Below are positions 1 through 6,591 of a stretch of DNA of 15,177 nucleotides, piece after piece. The DNA is taken from contig CAYOSS010000045.1 in assembly GCA_964406705.1 (NCBI GenBank), forward strand, positions 1 to 15,177, in the 5' to 3' direction. The translations under genes and the position numbers were made by a program. This stretch comes from CAZRRV01 sp964406705. GTDB taxonomy: Bacteria; Bacillota; Clostridia; Oscillospirales; Acutalibacteraceae. The notes under the pieces were generated by a model. That model searched no databases. It saw only the letters and a list, made by a program, of their open reading frames with translations, and had not been told where the DNA came from. The stretch's first letter is position 1, and every line of letters starts with the position of its first letter.

Positions 1-20
1 GTTCCTTCTTCGGCGGGTAA
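1..20 (+). CDS. Possible 3' end of a plus-strand gene
   Basis: Reading from position 3, the frame gives Ser-Phe-Phe-Gly-Gly and then TAA at 18-20. A convincing plus-strand terminator begins eleven bases later, which is the only reason to propose a gene end here. Too little is visible to name a product. If real, this gene converges on the minus-strand tRNA unit. The other two frames stay open slightly longer, so the frame choice is weak. Confidence 0.25.
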
Positions 21-30
21 ATACAGACGG

Positions 31-64
31 AAGCGTCGCTCTTAAAAACGGGCGGCGCTTTTCA
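31..64 (+). terminator. Rho-independent terminator, plus strand
   Basis: The stem is 31-41 (aagcgtcgctc) against 50-60 (gggcggcgctt), 11 bp with an 8-nt loop and followed by TTTT. Two of the pairs are G-U in plus-strand RNA and would be A-C mismatches in minus-strand RNA. The structure therefore works properly only for plus-strand transcription, pointing to a gene that ends at the left edge of the window. Confidence 0.6.
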
Positions 65-114
65 TTTGCCGCGAAATCATCTTTATAACGGTGCCGTTAA
101 AGGTAACGCCGCGC

Positions 115-191
115 AACGGTCACACGCCGGGCGGTCACCGGGCTGTGCCGCCGCAAAACAACACCGCATAACGGTCGAGCCGGGCGGTCAC
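115..191. repeat. Pair of short direct repeats
   Basis: The stretch 115-138 (AACGGTCACACGCCGGGCGGTCAC) recurs as 170-191 with a two-base deletion and small changes. They lie 55 bases apart in an otherwise gene-free leader. No function is visible. Confidence 0.5.
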
Positions 192-204
192 GGAGTCGTG
201 TCTT

Positions 205-232
205 CATAAGAAAACCCGCCGGGCGGGGCGGG
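205..232 (-). terminator. Rho-independent terminator after the tRNA pair
   Basis: On the minus strand the sequence CCCGCC, a 6-nt loop and GGCGGG is followed by TTTTCTTAT. It lies 13 bases past the encoded CCA of tRNA-Gln. It is the natural end of the tRNA-His/tRNA-Gln transcript. Confidence 0.75.
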
Positions 233-245
233 CCTTATGTAGCAA

Positions 246-320
246 TGGCTGGGGTGGCAGGATTCGAACCTACGCATACAGCAGTCAAAGTGCTGTGTCT
301 TACCGCTTGACGACACCCCA
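246..320 (-). tRNA. tRNA-Gln (anticodon TTG)
   Basis: The minus strand folds as a full cloverleaf. The acceptor stem is TGGGGTG/CACCCCA, the anticodon stem CAGCA/TGCTG encloses the loop CTTTGAC (anticodon TTG), and the T-loop is GGTTCGAATCC. The discriminator is G and the CCA end is encoded at 246-248. A U1-A72 first pair with G73 is characteristic of bacterial tRNA-Gln. It is the second gene of a two-tRNA unit, 56 bases after tRNA-His. Confidence 0.96.
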
Positions 321-339
321 GCGTATCGCGGCGGCGGGC

Positions 340-364
340 GGGGAACGACAGCGTTCCCCTTTTC
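340..364. repeat. Perfect 8-bp inverted repeat between the two tRNAs
   Basis: GGGGAACG (340-347) and CGTTCCCC (352-359) flank a 4-nt loop. On the plus strand the stem is followed by TTTTT-like sequence (360-364 region), so it resembles a plus-strand terminator. In the minus-strand tRNA precursor it would be a spacer hairpin, perhaps relevant to processing. Which role applies cannot be decided from sequence. Confidence 0.5.
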
Positions 365-376
365 AGCGGCAAAAAA

Positions 377-454
<78 letters not shown>

Positions 455-502
455 ATATCTCGCGCCCCGCGGGGACATCCCTGCCGCGTGGGGAACATCC
501 CT

Positions 503-531
503 ATTATATCCGGCTCGCGGGGCGTTGTCAA
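503..531 (-). promoter_or_regulatory. Consensus sigma-70/sigma-A promoter for the tRNA pair
   Basis: On the minus strand TTGACA (526-531) and TATAAT (503-508) are separated by exactly 17 bases. Both hexamers are perfect. Transcription would start near 496 and read into tRNA-His at 454. It is the only full-consensus promoter I could see in the window, as expected for a stable RNA unit. Confidence 0.88.
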
Positions 532-578
532 GAGGAAATTGCCGGCGCTGTCGGACCGGCTGCCGGTGCGAGAGTTTA

Positions 579-731
579 GGTCAGCCGGCAGCGGGGGATC
601 GGTCGAGCTGCCGGCGCCGGGGCCGGGTGAGCCGGCGCCGCGGGGTCAGCCCGGTCGCCGGCGGTGGTTAGGCGAATCACCGGCGGGGGTCAGACCAGCC
701 GGGGCGGGGGGTCAGGCGAGGCGGCGGCGCA
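579..731. repeat. Degenerate ~22-nt quasi-tandem array
   Basis: Units beginning GGTCAG or a close variant start at 579, 601, 626, 644, 666, 688 and 710. The spacings are 25, 18 and otherwise 22 bases. A rough unit is GGTCAGCCCGGTCGCCGGCG. The last unit runs into the 3' end of the transporter gene and supplies its TGA stop (712-714). The array lies between that gene and the tRNA promoter. No coding potential is evident. Confidence 0.6.
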
Positions 732-1998
732 GGAAGCACCTTTCCTGCACAACCGACACGATCAGGTGCACCACCATTCCGAGGCCGAACATCAGGATTA
801 TGATATTCATCGTGAAAGTGATCGCCTTCGTGAGGTAAAGAATGTAGAACACGCCGTAGTAGATTATGTTAATTATAGCGGAGTTTACGGCGTTGTAGGC
901 GGTGCGCCCCAGCCCCACGAAAATGCTGTCGATTACGGCACATCCCGCGTAGGCGACGTAAAACGGCATCAGCTTCGCGGTGATGAGGAAAATCTCGTCG
1001 GCGTTCTGAAGACCCTGGCAGTAGCGAAAGAAGGGCTTCCAAAGCGGCGCGGTAATTATCCAGAAAATGATAATTCCCGCCGTGATGAAGCGGTAGGCGA
1101 AGCGGTTGAGCCGGCTGTACCCCTCTTTGCAGTCGGCCTTGACGACCTCTGCGAGCGCGCTTACGGGTATCAGCGCCCAGCCCCATATGAAGTTGTTCGC
1201 GATCCAGTAATTGCCCTGCTCCGCGACCATATTCACCATTTTGCAGACCATCACGGCGTATATGAAGTTGTCTAAGAACTGCTGTGCTCCCGAGAACACG
1301 CCGTCCCTTGCCCACTCCTTAAAAAGCGGCAAATCCGACTTCTCAAATTTTGAGAATTTTAGGCACCCCCGCTTTACAAGCAGCGCGAGGGAGGCGACCG
1401 AAAGGACGGTGTTAACCGCGATGTTCGAGACCGCGACCCCGTAAACCCCGAAGTTCGGGATGAGTATCAGGTCCGCCGCCAATGATAGCGCGGTGCGGAC
1501 CCCGAGGAAAATGTAGACGTTCGCCGCCTTCCCCAAGACGACGAAAACCACGTTTACGAAGCTGACTGTAATGCCCGCCATAAACGCTACGGTCTCGAGC
1601 CTGAGGTAGTTATCGGTGACCGCGAGGTCGACACCGGCGGGGTTCATCGCGCTAACCCAGACGCTGCCGTAAATCAGCACCCCGACCGAGAAAAGGGTGT
1701 AGAGGACGAACACCGCCGCGCCCGTCTTGAACACGTTTTCCGCGAAGCGCTCCCGGCTCCTCACATAAATTTTGTTAAGTATGGAGTAGAGGGGGACAAT
1801 CAAGAAGGCTTGGAGAGTTTCGTTTATAAGGTCGAACCACTCCATTTGCCCGATCACGTCGAACACGCCGGAGTCGCCCCCGCTCGCTATCAGGAAGGTC
1901 TTTACCGTCCCGTAAACGGCGGGGACGAGGGAAAGAGCGCACAGCGAACACCAGAGCCGCCAGTTGAAGCCCTTCAGCGCGGCGATTTTTTGACGCAT
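712..1998 (-). CDS. MATE-family membrane transporter
   Basis: The 428-residue protein is strongly hydrophobic, with about twelve predicted membrane segments. The layout and the segment LIPNFGVYGVAVSNI (about residues 180-194) are typical of MATE exporters and the wider MOP flippase superfamily. MATE proteins exchange Na+ or H+ for drugs or metabolites at the cytoplasmic membrane. The substrate cannot be predicted, and a polysaccharide-flippase-like role is not fully excluded. Length is slightly under the usual 440-460. The ATG at 1998 has the ribosome site AGAGGTGA (2005-2012) at good spacing. It lies 75 bases after the serine hydrolase gene with no terminator between, so the two probably share a transcript. 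The stop codon lies in a repeat unit. Confidence 0.85.
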   Translation of the reverse strand: MRQKIAALKGFNWRLWCSLCALSLVPAVYGTVKTFLIASGGDSGVFDVIGQMEWFDLINETLQAFLIVPLYSILNKIYVRSRERFAENVFKTGAAVFVLYTLFSVGVLIYGSVWVSAMNPAGVDLAVTDNYLRLETVAFMAGITVSFVNVVFVVLGKAANVYIFLGVRTALSLAADLILIPNFGVYGVAVSNIAVNTVLSVASLALLVKRGCLKFSKFEKSDLPLFKEWARDGVFSGAQQFLDNFIYAVMVCKMVNMVAEQGNYWIANNFIWGWALIPVSALAEVVKADCKEGYSRLNRFAYRFITAGIIIFWIITAPLWKPFFRYCQGLQNADEIFLITAKLMPFYVAYAGCAVIDSIFVGLGRTAYNAVNSAIINIIYYGVFYILYLTKAITFTMNIIILMFGLGMVVHLIVSVVQERCFLRRRLA

Positions 1999-2073
1999 TT
2001 CGCGTCACCTCTGATTGTTATTATTAGTCCTCCACGAGCGAGTTGTATGCCCTCTCCGCCCCTCGGGAGGTCT

Positions 2074-3132
2074 CTACAGCACCCCCGCCTCGCGGAGGTC
2101 CCTCGCGGCGGCGGTGAAGACGTCCTGCCAGATGTGGTAGTTCTCGCAGCTCTCGAAGCCGGCGTACTTGTGCCGCCGGGACAAAAATCTGGTGGCGTTC
2201 GTCAGCAGTATGACGTATATATCCCTCTCGCGGTTGATGGCGAACCGCGTCCCGGTGTAGCCGTTGTGACCGAAGCTGCCGGGCGGGATCAGCTCCCCGC
2301 CGGTGACGCTTTCCTCGCCGTAAATGTACCAACCCAGCCCCCTAAGTTCGCGCTCGCCGGTGTCGCAGCGCGCGTAGGGGGTCTCGGCGAGCTCGTAAAG
2401 GTACGGCGGATAGAGGAGTTCGCTCTTGACGAGCACCGCCTCGCAGAATTTGGATATGTCGTTCACGGTGAAGAACTGCCCTCCGCTGCCCTGCGTAGAG
2501 CGGTAGGCGCAGTTGTCGCCGTCGTCCCAGGGGCACTCCACGTCGCCGAGCTCGCGCCTGCTGTAGGATACGGCGGAGTTTGGCGTGCCGACCGGCATAT
2601 TGTAGCAGCTGCGGGTGTAGCCGAGGGGCTTTACGAGGAACCTCTCGAACAGCTCGCCCAACGGCGCGCCGTAAACCTTCTCCAGTATGAAGCCCACGAG
2701 GGTCAGCCCGGTGCTGCAGTAGCGGCAGTCGGTGCCGGGGCTAAAGAGCATAGGCTGGGAGAGGATCTGGTACGCGACGCAGTCGGAGCCGACCTCGGAG
2801 AGCGGGCCCAGAGCGCCGCTGTTCACCTGGAGCCCGGAGGTGTGTGTCAGCATTTGACGCACGGTGATGCCGCGTTTCTCGCCGCGGGCGGCGGGGTAGA
2901 ATTTCGCGATGTTGTCGTCGAGGGAGAGTTTGCCCTCTCCCACCGCCCTCAGCGTTAGGGTGGAGGTGACAAGCACCTTGCCCATACTCGCGATGTCGAA
3001 GAGCGTGTCGCCGTTCGCGTTGGGGGAGAAGACGGTCTCCTTGCGGCCCCCGACGCTTATCATTAGGGCGTATGTGTCAAGATAGCCGAAATCTGCCTTG
3101 AATTTCAGCACTTGTTCAGTTAATTTTAACAT
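2074..3132 (-). CDS. Beta-lactamase-family serine hydrolase (class C / esterase-like)
   Basis: The 352-residue protein has the three signature elements of the class C beta-lactamase/DD-peptidase/EstB fold. The nucleophile motif is SMGK (S49, K52). The second motif is YCS at 138-140, where YxN is usual. The third is GHNGYTG around 288-294, in place of KTG. Family members hydrolyse esters, amides or peptidoglycan-type peptides; true beta-lactamase activity is not implied. No signal peptide or anchor is seen at the N terminus (MLKLTEQVLKFKADFGY), so a cytoplasmic enzyme is likely. The ATG at 3132 has AAAAGGGG (3141-3148) eight bases upstream. It precedes the MATE gene in a probable operon, but no functional link is clear. 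No strong promoter is seen upstream. Confidence 0.88.
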   Translation of the reverse strand: MLKLTEQVLKFKADFGYLDTYALMISVGGRKETVFSPNANGDTLFDIASMGKVLVTSTLTLRAVGEGKLSLDDNIAKFYPAARGEKRGITVRQMLTHTSGLQVNSGALGPLSEVGSDCVAYQILSQPMLFSPGTDCRYCSTGLTLVGFILEKVYGAPLGELFERFLVKPLGYTRSCYNMPVGTPNSAVSYSRRELGDVECPWDDGDNCAYRSTQGSGGQFFTVNDISKFCEAVLVKSELLYPPYLYELAETPYARCDTGERELRGLGWYIYGEESVTGGELIPPGSFGHNGYTGTRFAINRERDIYVILLTNATRFLSRRHKYAGFESCENYHIWQDVFTAAARDLREAGVL

Positions 3133-3172
3133 AGCAAGAACCCCTTTTCGGTTGACCCGGCTGAAGTGTCGC

Positions 3173-3480
3173 CGGGTTTAGCGCCGGTAGTCCTCGGGTT
3201 TAGCGCGGACGCGCCCCGGGCTTTGTGCGGCGGCTCTCCAGTGGTCCGCGTGGGCAAGCTTTTATATTTGGCACGAGCGAGCCTCATATTCGGCACAAGT
3301 CTGCCCTCATTTTTCGTGTACACACGGCCCCGGGTTTCGCGGGGATACGTCGGACTTCGCGGGAACGTGTCCCGGGCATAGCTTGGGCGCGCCGGGTTTA
3401 GCCTGGACTTGCCCCGAATTTCTCGCGGACGCGCTCCGGGTTCAGCTTGGACGCGGTACTCCGCAATTTGCGCGCGGTAA
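3173..3480. repeat. Degenerate 22-nt quasi-tandem array upstream of the hydrolase gene
   Basis: This fills most of the 450-bp gap 3133-3582. Units starting CGGGTTTA or a variant begin at 3173, 3195, 3217, then, after a more diverged stretch, at 3331, 3351, 3373, 3393, 3415, 3437 and about 3461. Steps are 20-22 bases. A rough unit is CGGGTTTAGCGCGGACGCGC. The middle part (3261-3330) is richer in A/T and keeps a similar step. I see no gene here; apparent open frames on both strands are the array read through. Confidence 0.65.
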
Positions 3481-3520
3481 GAGACCGATCCTCCGGCCGG
3501 TCCGCCGGCTCCCCCACTCC

Positions 3521-3546
3521 AAAACACGGCGAGACGACAAACGCCG
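3521..3546 (-). terminator. Weak candidate terminator downstream of gdhA
   Basis: On the minus strand CGGCG and CGCCG (positions 3542-3546 and 3527-3531) flank a 10-nt loop and are followed by TGTTTT. The stem is only 5 bp and lies about 40 bases past the gdhA stop. It is the best terminator-like structure in that gap but not a strong one. Confidence 0.3.
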
Positions 3547-3582
3547 CCCCGCCGGGTATGACTTATTGCCGCAGGATAGCTC

Positions 3583-4929
3583 TTACACCAACCCCTGGGC
3601 TAACATAGCGTTCGCGACCTTGGTGAAGCCCGCGATGTTGGCGCCCGCCACAAGGTTGCCCTTCACGCCGTACTCCTCGGCGGCGGCGGCGGAATTCTTA
3701 TAGATGTTGACCATAATCCCGTGGAGCTTTTCATCCACTTCGTCGAATGTCCAGCCGTAGCGCATGGAGTTCTGGCTCATCTCGAGGGCCGAGGTGGCGA
3801 CCCCGCCCGCGTTGGCGGCCTTTGCCGGCCCGAAGAGCACCCCGTTCGCCTGCAGGAACTCGGTCGCGTCGGGAGTGGTGGGCATATTCGCGCCCTCGGA
3901 GACCGCGCGGACGCCGTTCGCGACAAGAGCCTTGGCCCCGGTTAAGTCCAACTCGTTCTGAGTGGCGCAGGGCAGGGCGATGTCGCAGGGGATGTTCCAG
4001 ATCCCGCGGCAACCCTCGTGGTACTCCGCGCCGGGGTGGGTGTCGGCGTACTCCTTGATCCTCCCGCGGCGGACCTCCTTGATCTCCTTGACCGCCGCCA
4101 GGTCCACTCCGTCTTTATCGTAGATGTACCCGCTTGAGTCGGACAGCGCGACTACCTTAGCCCCGAGAGCCGTGGCCTTCTCCGTGGCGTATATCGCGAC
4201 GTTGCCCGAGCCGGAAATCACCGCCGTCGCCCCGTCGAAGGAGCTCCCGTTCGCCCGGAGCATTTCCTCCGCGAAGTAGCAAAGCCCGTAGCCGGTGGCC
4301 TCCGTCCTCGCGAGGCTCCCGCCGTAGGAGAGGCCCTTGCCCGTCAGCACCCCGGTGAACTCGTTGCGCAGCCTCTTATACTGCCCGAAGAGGTAGCCTA
4401 TCTCTCTGCCTCCCACGCCGATGTCGCCCGCCGGCACGTCGGTATCCGCGCCGATGTGGCGGCAAAGCTCCGTCATAAAGCTCTGGCAGAAGCGCATAAC
4501 CTCGCCGTCGGACTTGCCCTTGGGGTCGAAGTCGCTGCCGCCCTTGCCGCCGCCTATCGGCAGCCCCGTGAGCGAGTTCTTGAAGATCTGCTCGAACCCC
4601 AGAAACTTGATAATCCCCTCGTAGACGGACGGGTGAAAGCGTAGCCCCCCTTTATATGGGCCTATAGCGCTGTTAAACTGTACCCTGAAGCCGCGGTTGA
4701 CGCGGATTTTCCCGGCGTCGTCCACCCAGGGGACGCGGAACTTGATGACCCTTTCCGGCTCGACCAGCCGGTCTATGACCCCGTTGGTCTCGTATTCGGG
4801 GTGAGCCGCGACGACCGGCTCCAGCGACTCCAAGACTTCCTTCACCGCCTGGTGAAATTCCGGCTCGCCGGGGTTGCGCTTCACTACGTCGTCGTAGACG
4901 CCCCGCAGGTAAGATGACACTAACTCCAT
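3583..4929 (-). CDS. gdhA: NADP-type glutamate dehydrogenase
   Basis: The 448-residue product is a typical hexameric GdhA of the ~450-residue class. It reversibly aminates 2-oxoglutarate with ammonia and NAD(P)H to glutamate in the cytosol. The substrate-site segment PYKGGLRFHP is at 91-100, the catalytic lysine lies in PIGGGKGG (K129), and the catalytic aspartate lies in PAGDIGVGGREIG (D169). The Rossmann motif SGSGNVA is at 239-245. NADP preference is inferred from family resemblance. I chose the ATG at 4929 over an in-frame GTG at 4932 because GGAGGG (4937-4942) sits 7 bases before the ATG and only 4 before the GTG. It has its own extended -10 promoter and a 5' leader hairpin, and stands alone between two repeat-filled gaps. 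Confidence 0.97.
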   Translation of the reverse strand: MELVSSYLRGVYDDVVKRNPGEPEFHQAVKEVLESLEPVVAAHPEYETNGVIDRLVEPERVIKFRVPWVDDAGKIRVNRGFRVQFNSAIGPYKGGLRFHPSVYEGIIKFLGFEQIFKNSLTGLPIGGGKGGSDFDPKGKSDGEVMRFCQSFMTELCRHIGADTDVPAGDIGVGGREIGYLFGQYKRLRNEFTGVLTGKGLSYGGSLARTEATGYGLCYFAEEMLRANGSSFDGATAVISGSGNVAIYATEKATALGAKVVALSDSSGYIYDKDGVDLAAVKEIKEVRRGRIKEYADTHPGAEYHEGCRGIWNIPCDIALPCATQNELDLTGAKALVANGVRAVSEGANMPTTPDATEFLQANGVLFGPAKAANAGGVATSALEMSQNSMRYGWTFDEVDEKLHGIMVNIYKNSAAAAEEYGVKGNLVAGANIAGFTKVANAMLAQGLV

Positions 4930-4936
4930 CACATAT

Positions 4937-4942
4937 CCCTCC
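4937..4942 (-). promoter_or_regulatory. Ribosome binding site that fixes the gdhA start
   Basis: GGAGGG on the minus strand lies 7 bases upstream of the ATG at 4927-4929, favouring this start over the adjacent GTG. Confidence 0.75.
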
Positions 4943-4955
4943 GCGTTAAAATTTT

Positions 4956-4969
4956 CCGCCGCTCGGCGG
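4956..4969 (-). other. Short hairpin in the gdhA leader
   Basis: CCGCC and GGCGG flank a 4-nt loop in the predicted gdhA 5' leader, just after the likely start site. On the minus strand AAAATTTT follows, giving a partial terminator look. It may act as attenuator or mRNA stabiliser, or have no role. Confidence 0.35.
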
Positions 4970-4979
4970 TTGCAGATGT

Positions 4980-5008
4980 ATTATACCACATTTTCCCGCG
5001 CGTTTCCA
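4980..5008 (-). promoter_or_regulatory. Extended -10 promoter of gdhA
   Basis: On the minus strand TGTGGTATAATA contains a perfect TATAAT (4980-4985) with the upstream TG of an extended -10 element. A TGGAAA -35-like hexamer (5003-5008) lies 17 bases away. The same hexamers, spacing and extension recur before the SEDS gene (14055-14083). Confidence 0.8.
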
Positions 5009-5104
5009 TAAGAATTTGAAGTTTTCGGGGAATTCGCGCCCGCCGGCTCCCGACCCCGGCGGCGCGCGGGGGGGGGGGCACGGTGAATCCCATTATCTCG
5101 CCCG

Positions 5105-5120
5105 GCGGGAAGTTTCCCGC
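5105..5120. repeat. Hairpin of the gap repeat, copy 1
   Basis: GCGGGAA, two bases, TTCCCGC: a perfect 7-bp inverted repeat in the first subunit. The equivalent hairpin at 5244-5259 is GTGGGAA/TTCCCAC, so one base pair changed on both sides. Confidence 0.6.
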
Positions 5121-5243
5121 GCCGGGCGACCTGACTGCCGATCCCTGACCGGCAGGGGCGCGGCGAAGCGGTGTGTCTCGCGGATAAGCCGGATTGCCGC
5201 TGCTCACCACGCGGGGGTCCTTGTTCTCCCCGCTATTCACCTT

Positions 5244-5259
5244 GTGGGAAGTTTCCCAC
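5244..5259. repeat. Hairpin of the gap repeat, copy 2
   Basis: GTGGGAA, two bases, TTCCCAC: the second subunit keeps the perfect 7-bp stem seen at 5105-5120 despite a C-G to T-A exchange. A further perfect 6-bp hairpin, CTTGCC-cgtc-GGCAAG, lies at 5324-5339. Confidence 0.6.
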
Positions 5260-5675
5260 GCCGGGTGCCCTGATTACCGGCTCTTGGCCCCGGCGGTACG
5301 GGGGGCACGGCGAACCCCACTATCTTGCCCGTCGGCAAGTCGCCCACCACCGGGTGCCCCGATTACCGGCTCTCGGTCTCGGCGGCGCGGGGGGGGCGCG
5401 GGGAACCCCGCCGTCTCGCCCGTCGACAAGCCGCCCACACCGGGCGACCTGACTGCCGATCCCTGACCGGCAGGGGCGCGGCGAAGCGGCGTGTCTCGCG
5501 GATAAGCCGGCCTGCCGCTGCTTGCGGCGCGAGGGTCCGTTGGCTTCCCTGCTACCCGCCTTGTGTTAAATTTTCGCCACCGGGTGGCCCGATTACCGGC
5601 TTTCAACCGGGGCACGGCGAACCCCGCCGCTTTGCCCGTCGGCAAGCTTCCCGCGCCGGGCGACCTGACCTGCCG

Positions 5676-6590
5676 CTACACCGGCTCCCCGGTGCCGAGC
5701 CGGACGGGCTTCCCCGTCAGCTCTCGCATTGCCCGCGCGTGGGGGGCCAACTCCTCCGGCGGGAGGAATTCTCCGTCGGCATAGGGCGGGTCCTCGCCCA
5801 GCGCCCGGTATTTGGCGAGCCCCAACGGGTGGTAGGGCTCCAACTCTACCGCTTCCACGCCGGGCAGGCGCTCCGCCAGCCGCGCGACGTCGAGGAAGAA
5901 CTCCCTTCTCAGGTTCACCCCCCGCACCACGGGGCAGCGGAGTATTATCCTCGAGCCGCCGGCGGAGAGCCGCTCCAAGTTGCGCGATATCAGCGCGGCG
6001 TCACCCCCGGTGAATTCCTTCAGCCGGGCGGGGTCGGTCTCTTTGATGTCGTATAAGAAGAGATCCGTGTGCCGCGCCGCCGCGTTCACCGTTTCGGCGG
6101 GGACGCACCCGCAGGTCTCCACGCAGGTGTTTATCCCGGCGGATTTAGCCGCTTCCAACAGCTCCACGGCAAACTCCCCCGAGGCGAGCGGCTCCCCGCC
6201 GGAGAGGGTGAGACCCCCCTCTTCCCCGTAGAAGGGCTTATCCCGCGCGACTTCGCGTATGATCTCGCCCGTCTCCGCGACCCTGCCCGAGAGCGCCAAC
6301 GCCCCGTTCATACAGGTCTCGGCGCATTTCCCGCAATAGACGCATCTCTCGCGCCGGAAGACGTGTTCCCCTCCCGCGAAGGTGTGGCAGTCGGCGGGGC
6401 AAACCCCGGCGCAAAGCCCGCAGCCGGAGCATTTTTCTCTGTGGAAAAGGAGCCGCGGGGAGAAGCTTTTGCCTTCCGGGTTGTGGCACCAGGCGCAGTG
6501 AAGGGGGCAGCCCTTGAGGTAGACTACAGTGCGTATCCCGGGGCCGTCGTACAGGGCGAAATGCTGGATCTCGAATACGGTGCCCCGCAA
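5676..6590 (-). CDS. Glycyl radical enzyme activase (radical SAM)
   Basis: The 304-residue protein is a classic GRE-activating enzyme. It uses S-adenosylmethionine and a [4Fe-4S] cluster to install a glycyl radical on its partner. The radical SAM motif CPLHCAWC gives C28, C32 and C35. An inserted ferredoxin-like domain follows, with C54, C57, C60, C64 and then C83, C86, C89, C93, probably for two extra [4Fe-4S] clusters. SGGEP lies at 130-134, and the activase-type YHPLGLAKY at 253-261. The opening GTVFEIQHFALYDGPGIRT is normal for the family and supports the TTG start at 6590. That TTG follows the GRE stop codon by a single base, so the two genes are translationally coupled. The partner is almost certainly that upstream GRE. 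The 3' end abuts the ~318-bp repeats. Confidence 0.94.
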   Translation of the reverse strand: MRGTVFEIQHFALYDGPGIRTVVYLKGCPLHCAWCHNPEGKSFSPRLLFHREKCSGCGLCAGVCPADCHTFAGGEHVFRRERCVYCGKCAETCMNGALALSGRVAETGEIIREVARDKPFYGEEGGLTLSGGEPLASGEFAVELLEAAKSAGINTCVETCGCVPAETVNAAARHTDLFLYDIKETDPARLKEFTGGDAALISRNLERLSAGGSRIILRCPVVRGVNLRREFFLDVARLAERLPGVEAVELEPYHPLGLAKYRALGEDPPYADGEFLPPEELAPHARAMRELTGKPVRLGTGEPV

Positions 6591-6591
6591 G

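Larger units (their letters stand above)
5077..5675. repeat. Two tandem copies of a ~318-bp composite repeat
   Basis: This fills the gap between the activase and gdhA. The segment 5123-5203 recurs at 5441-5521 with about three differences in 81 bases, and similarity continues on both sides with the same ~318-base offset. Each long copy is itself built of ~90-nt subunits of the type CACGGCGAACCCC...CTTGCCCGTCGGCAAG...CCGGGTGCCC...GATTACCGGCTC, with copies near 5080, 5300, 5397 and 5613. Several subunits contain short hairpins. The last subunit abuts the activase stop codon. No gene is supported in this stretch. Confidence 0.75.

Noticed and set aside
1810..2958. A 382-codon plus-strand open frame across the transporter/hydrolase boundary.
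   Set aside because: It runs antisense through the clear serine hydrolase and the 5' end of the transporter, has the low-complexity composition typical of high-GC shadow frames, and shows no recognisable domain.
579..3480. Regularly spaced short repeats considered as CRISPR arrays.
   Set aside because: Units are contiguous and degenerate with no constant repeat plus unique spacer alternation, and no cas genes are present.
5274..5645. A 123-codon minus-strand frame sharing PAYPRDTPLRRAPAGQGS with another frame at 4929-5240.
   Set aside because: The shared peptide reflects the ~318-bp DNA repeat; start context and composition do not support a protein.
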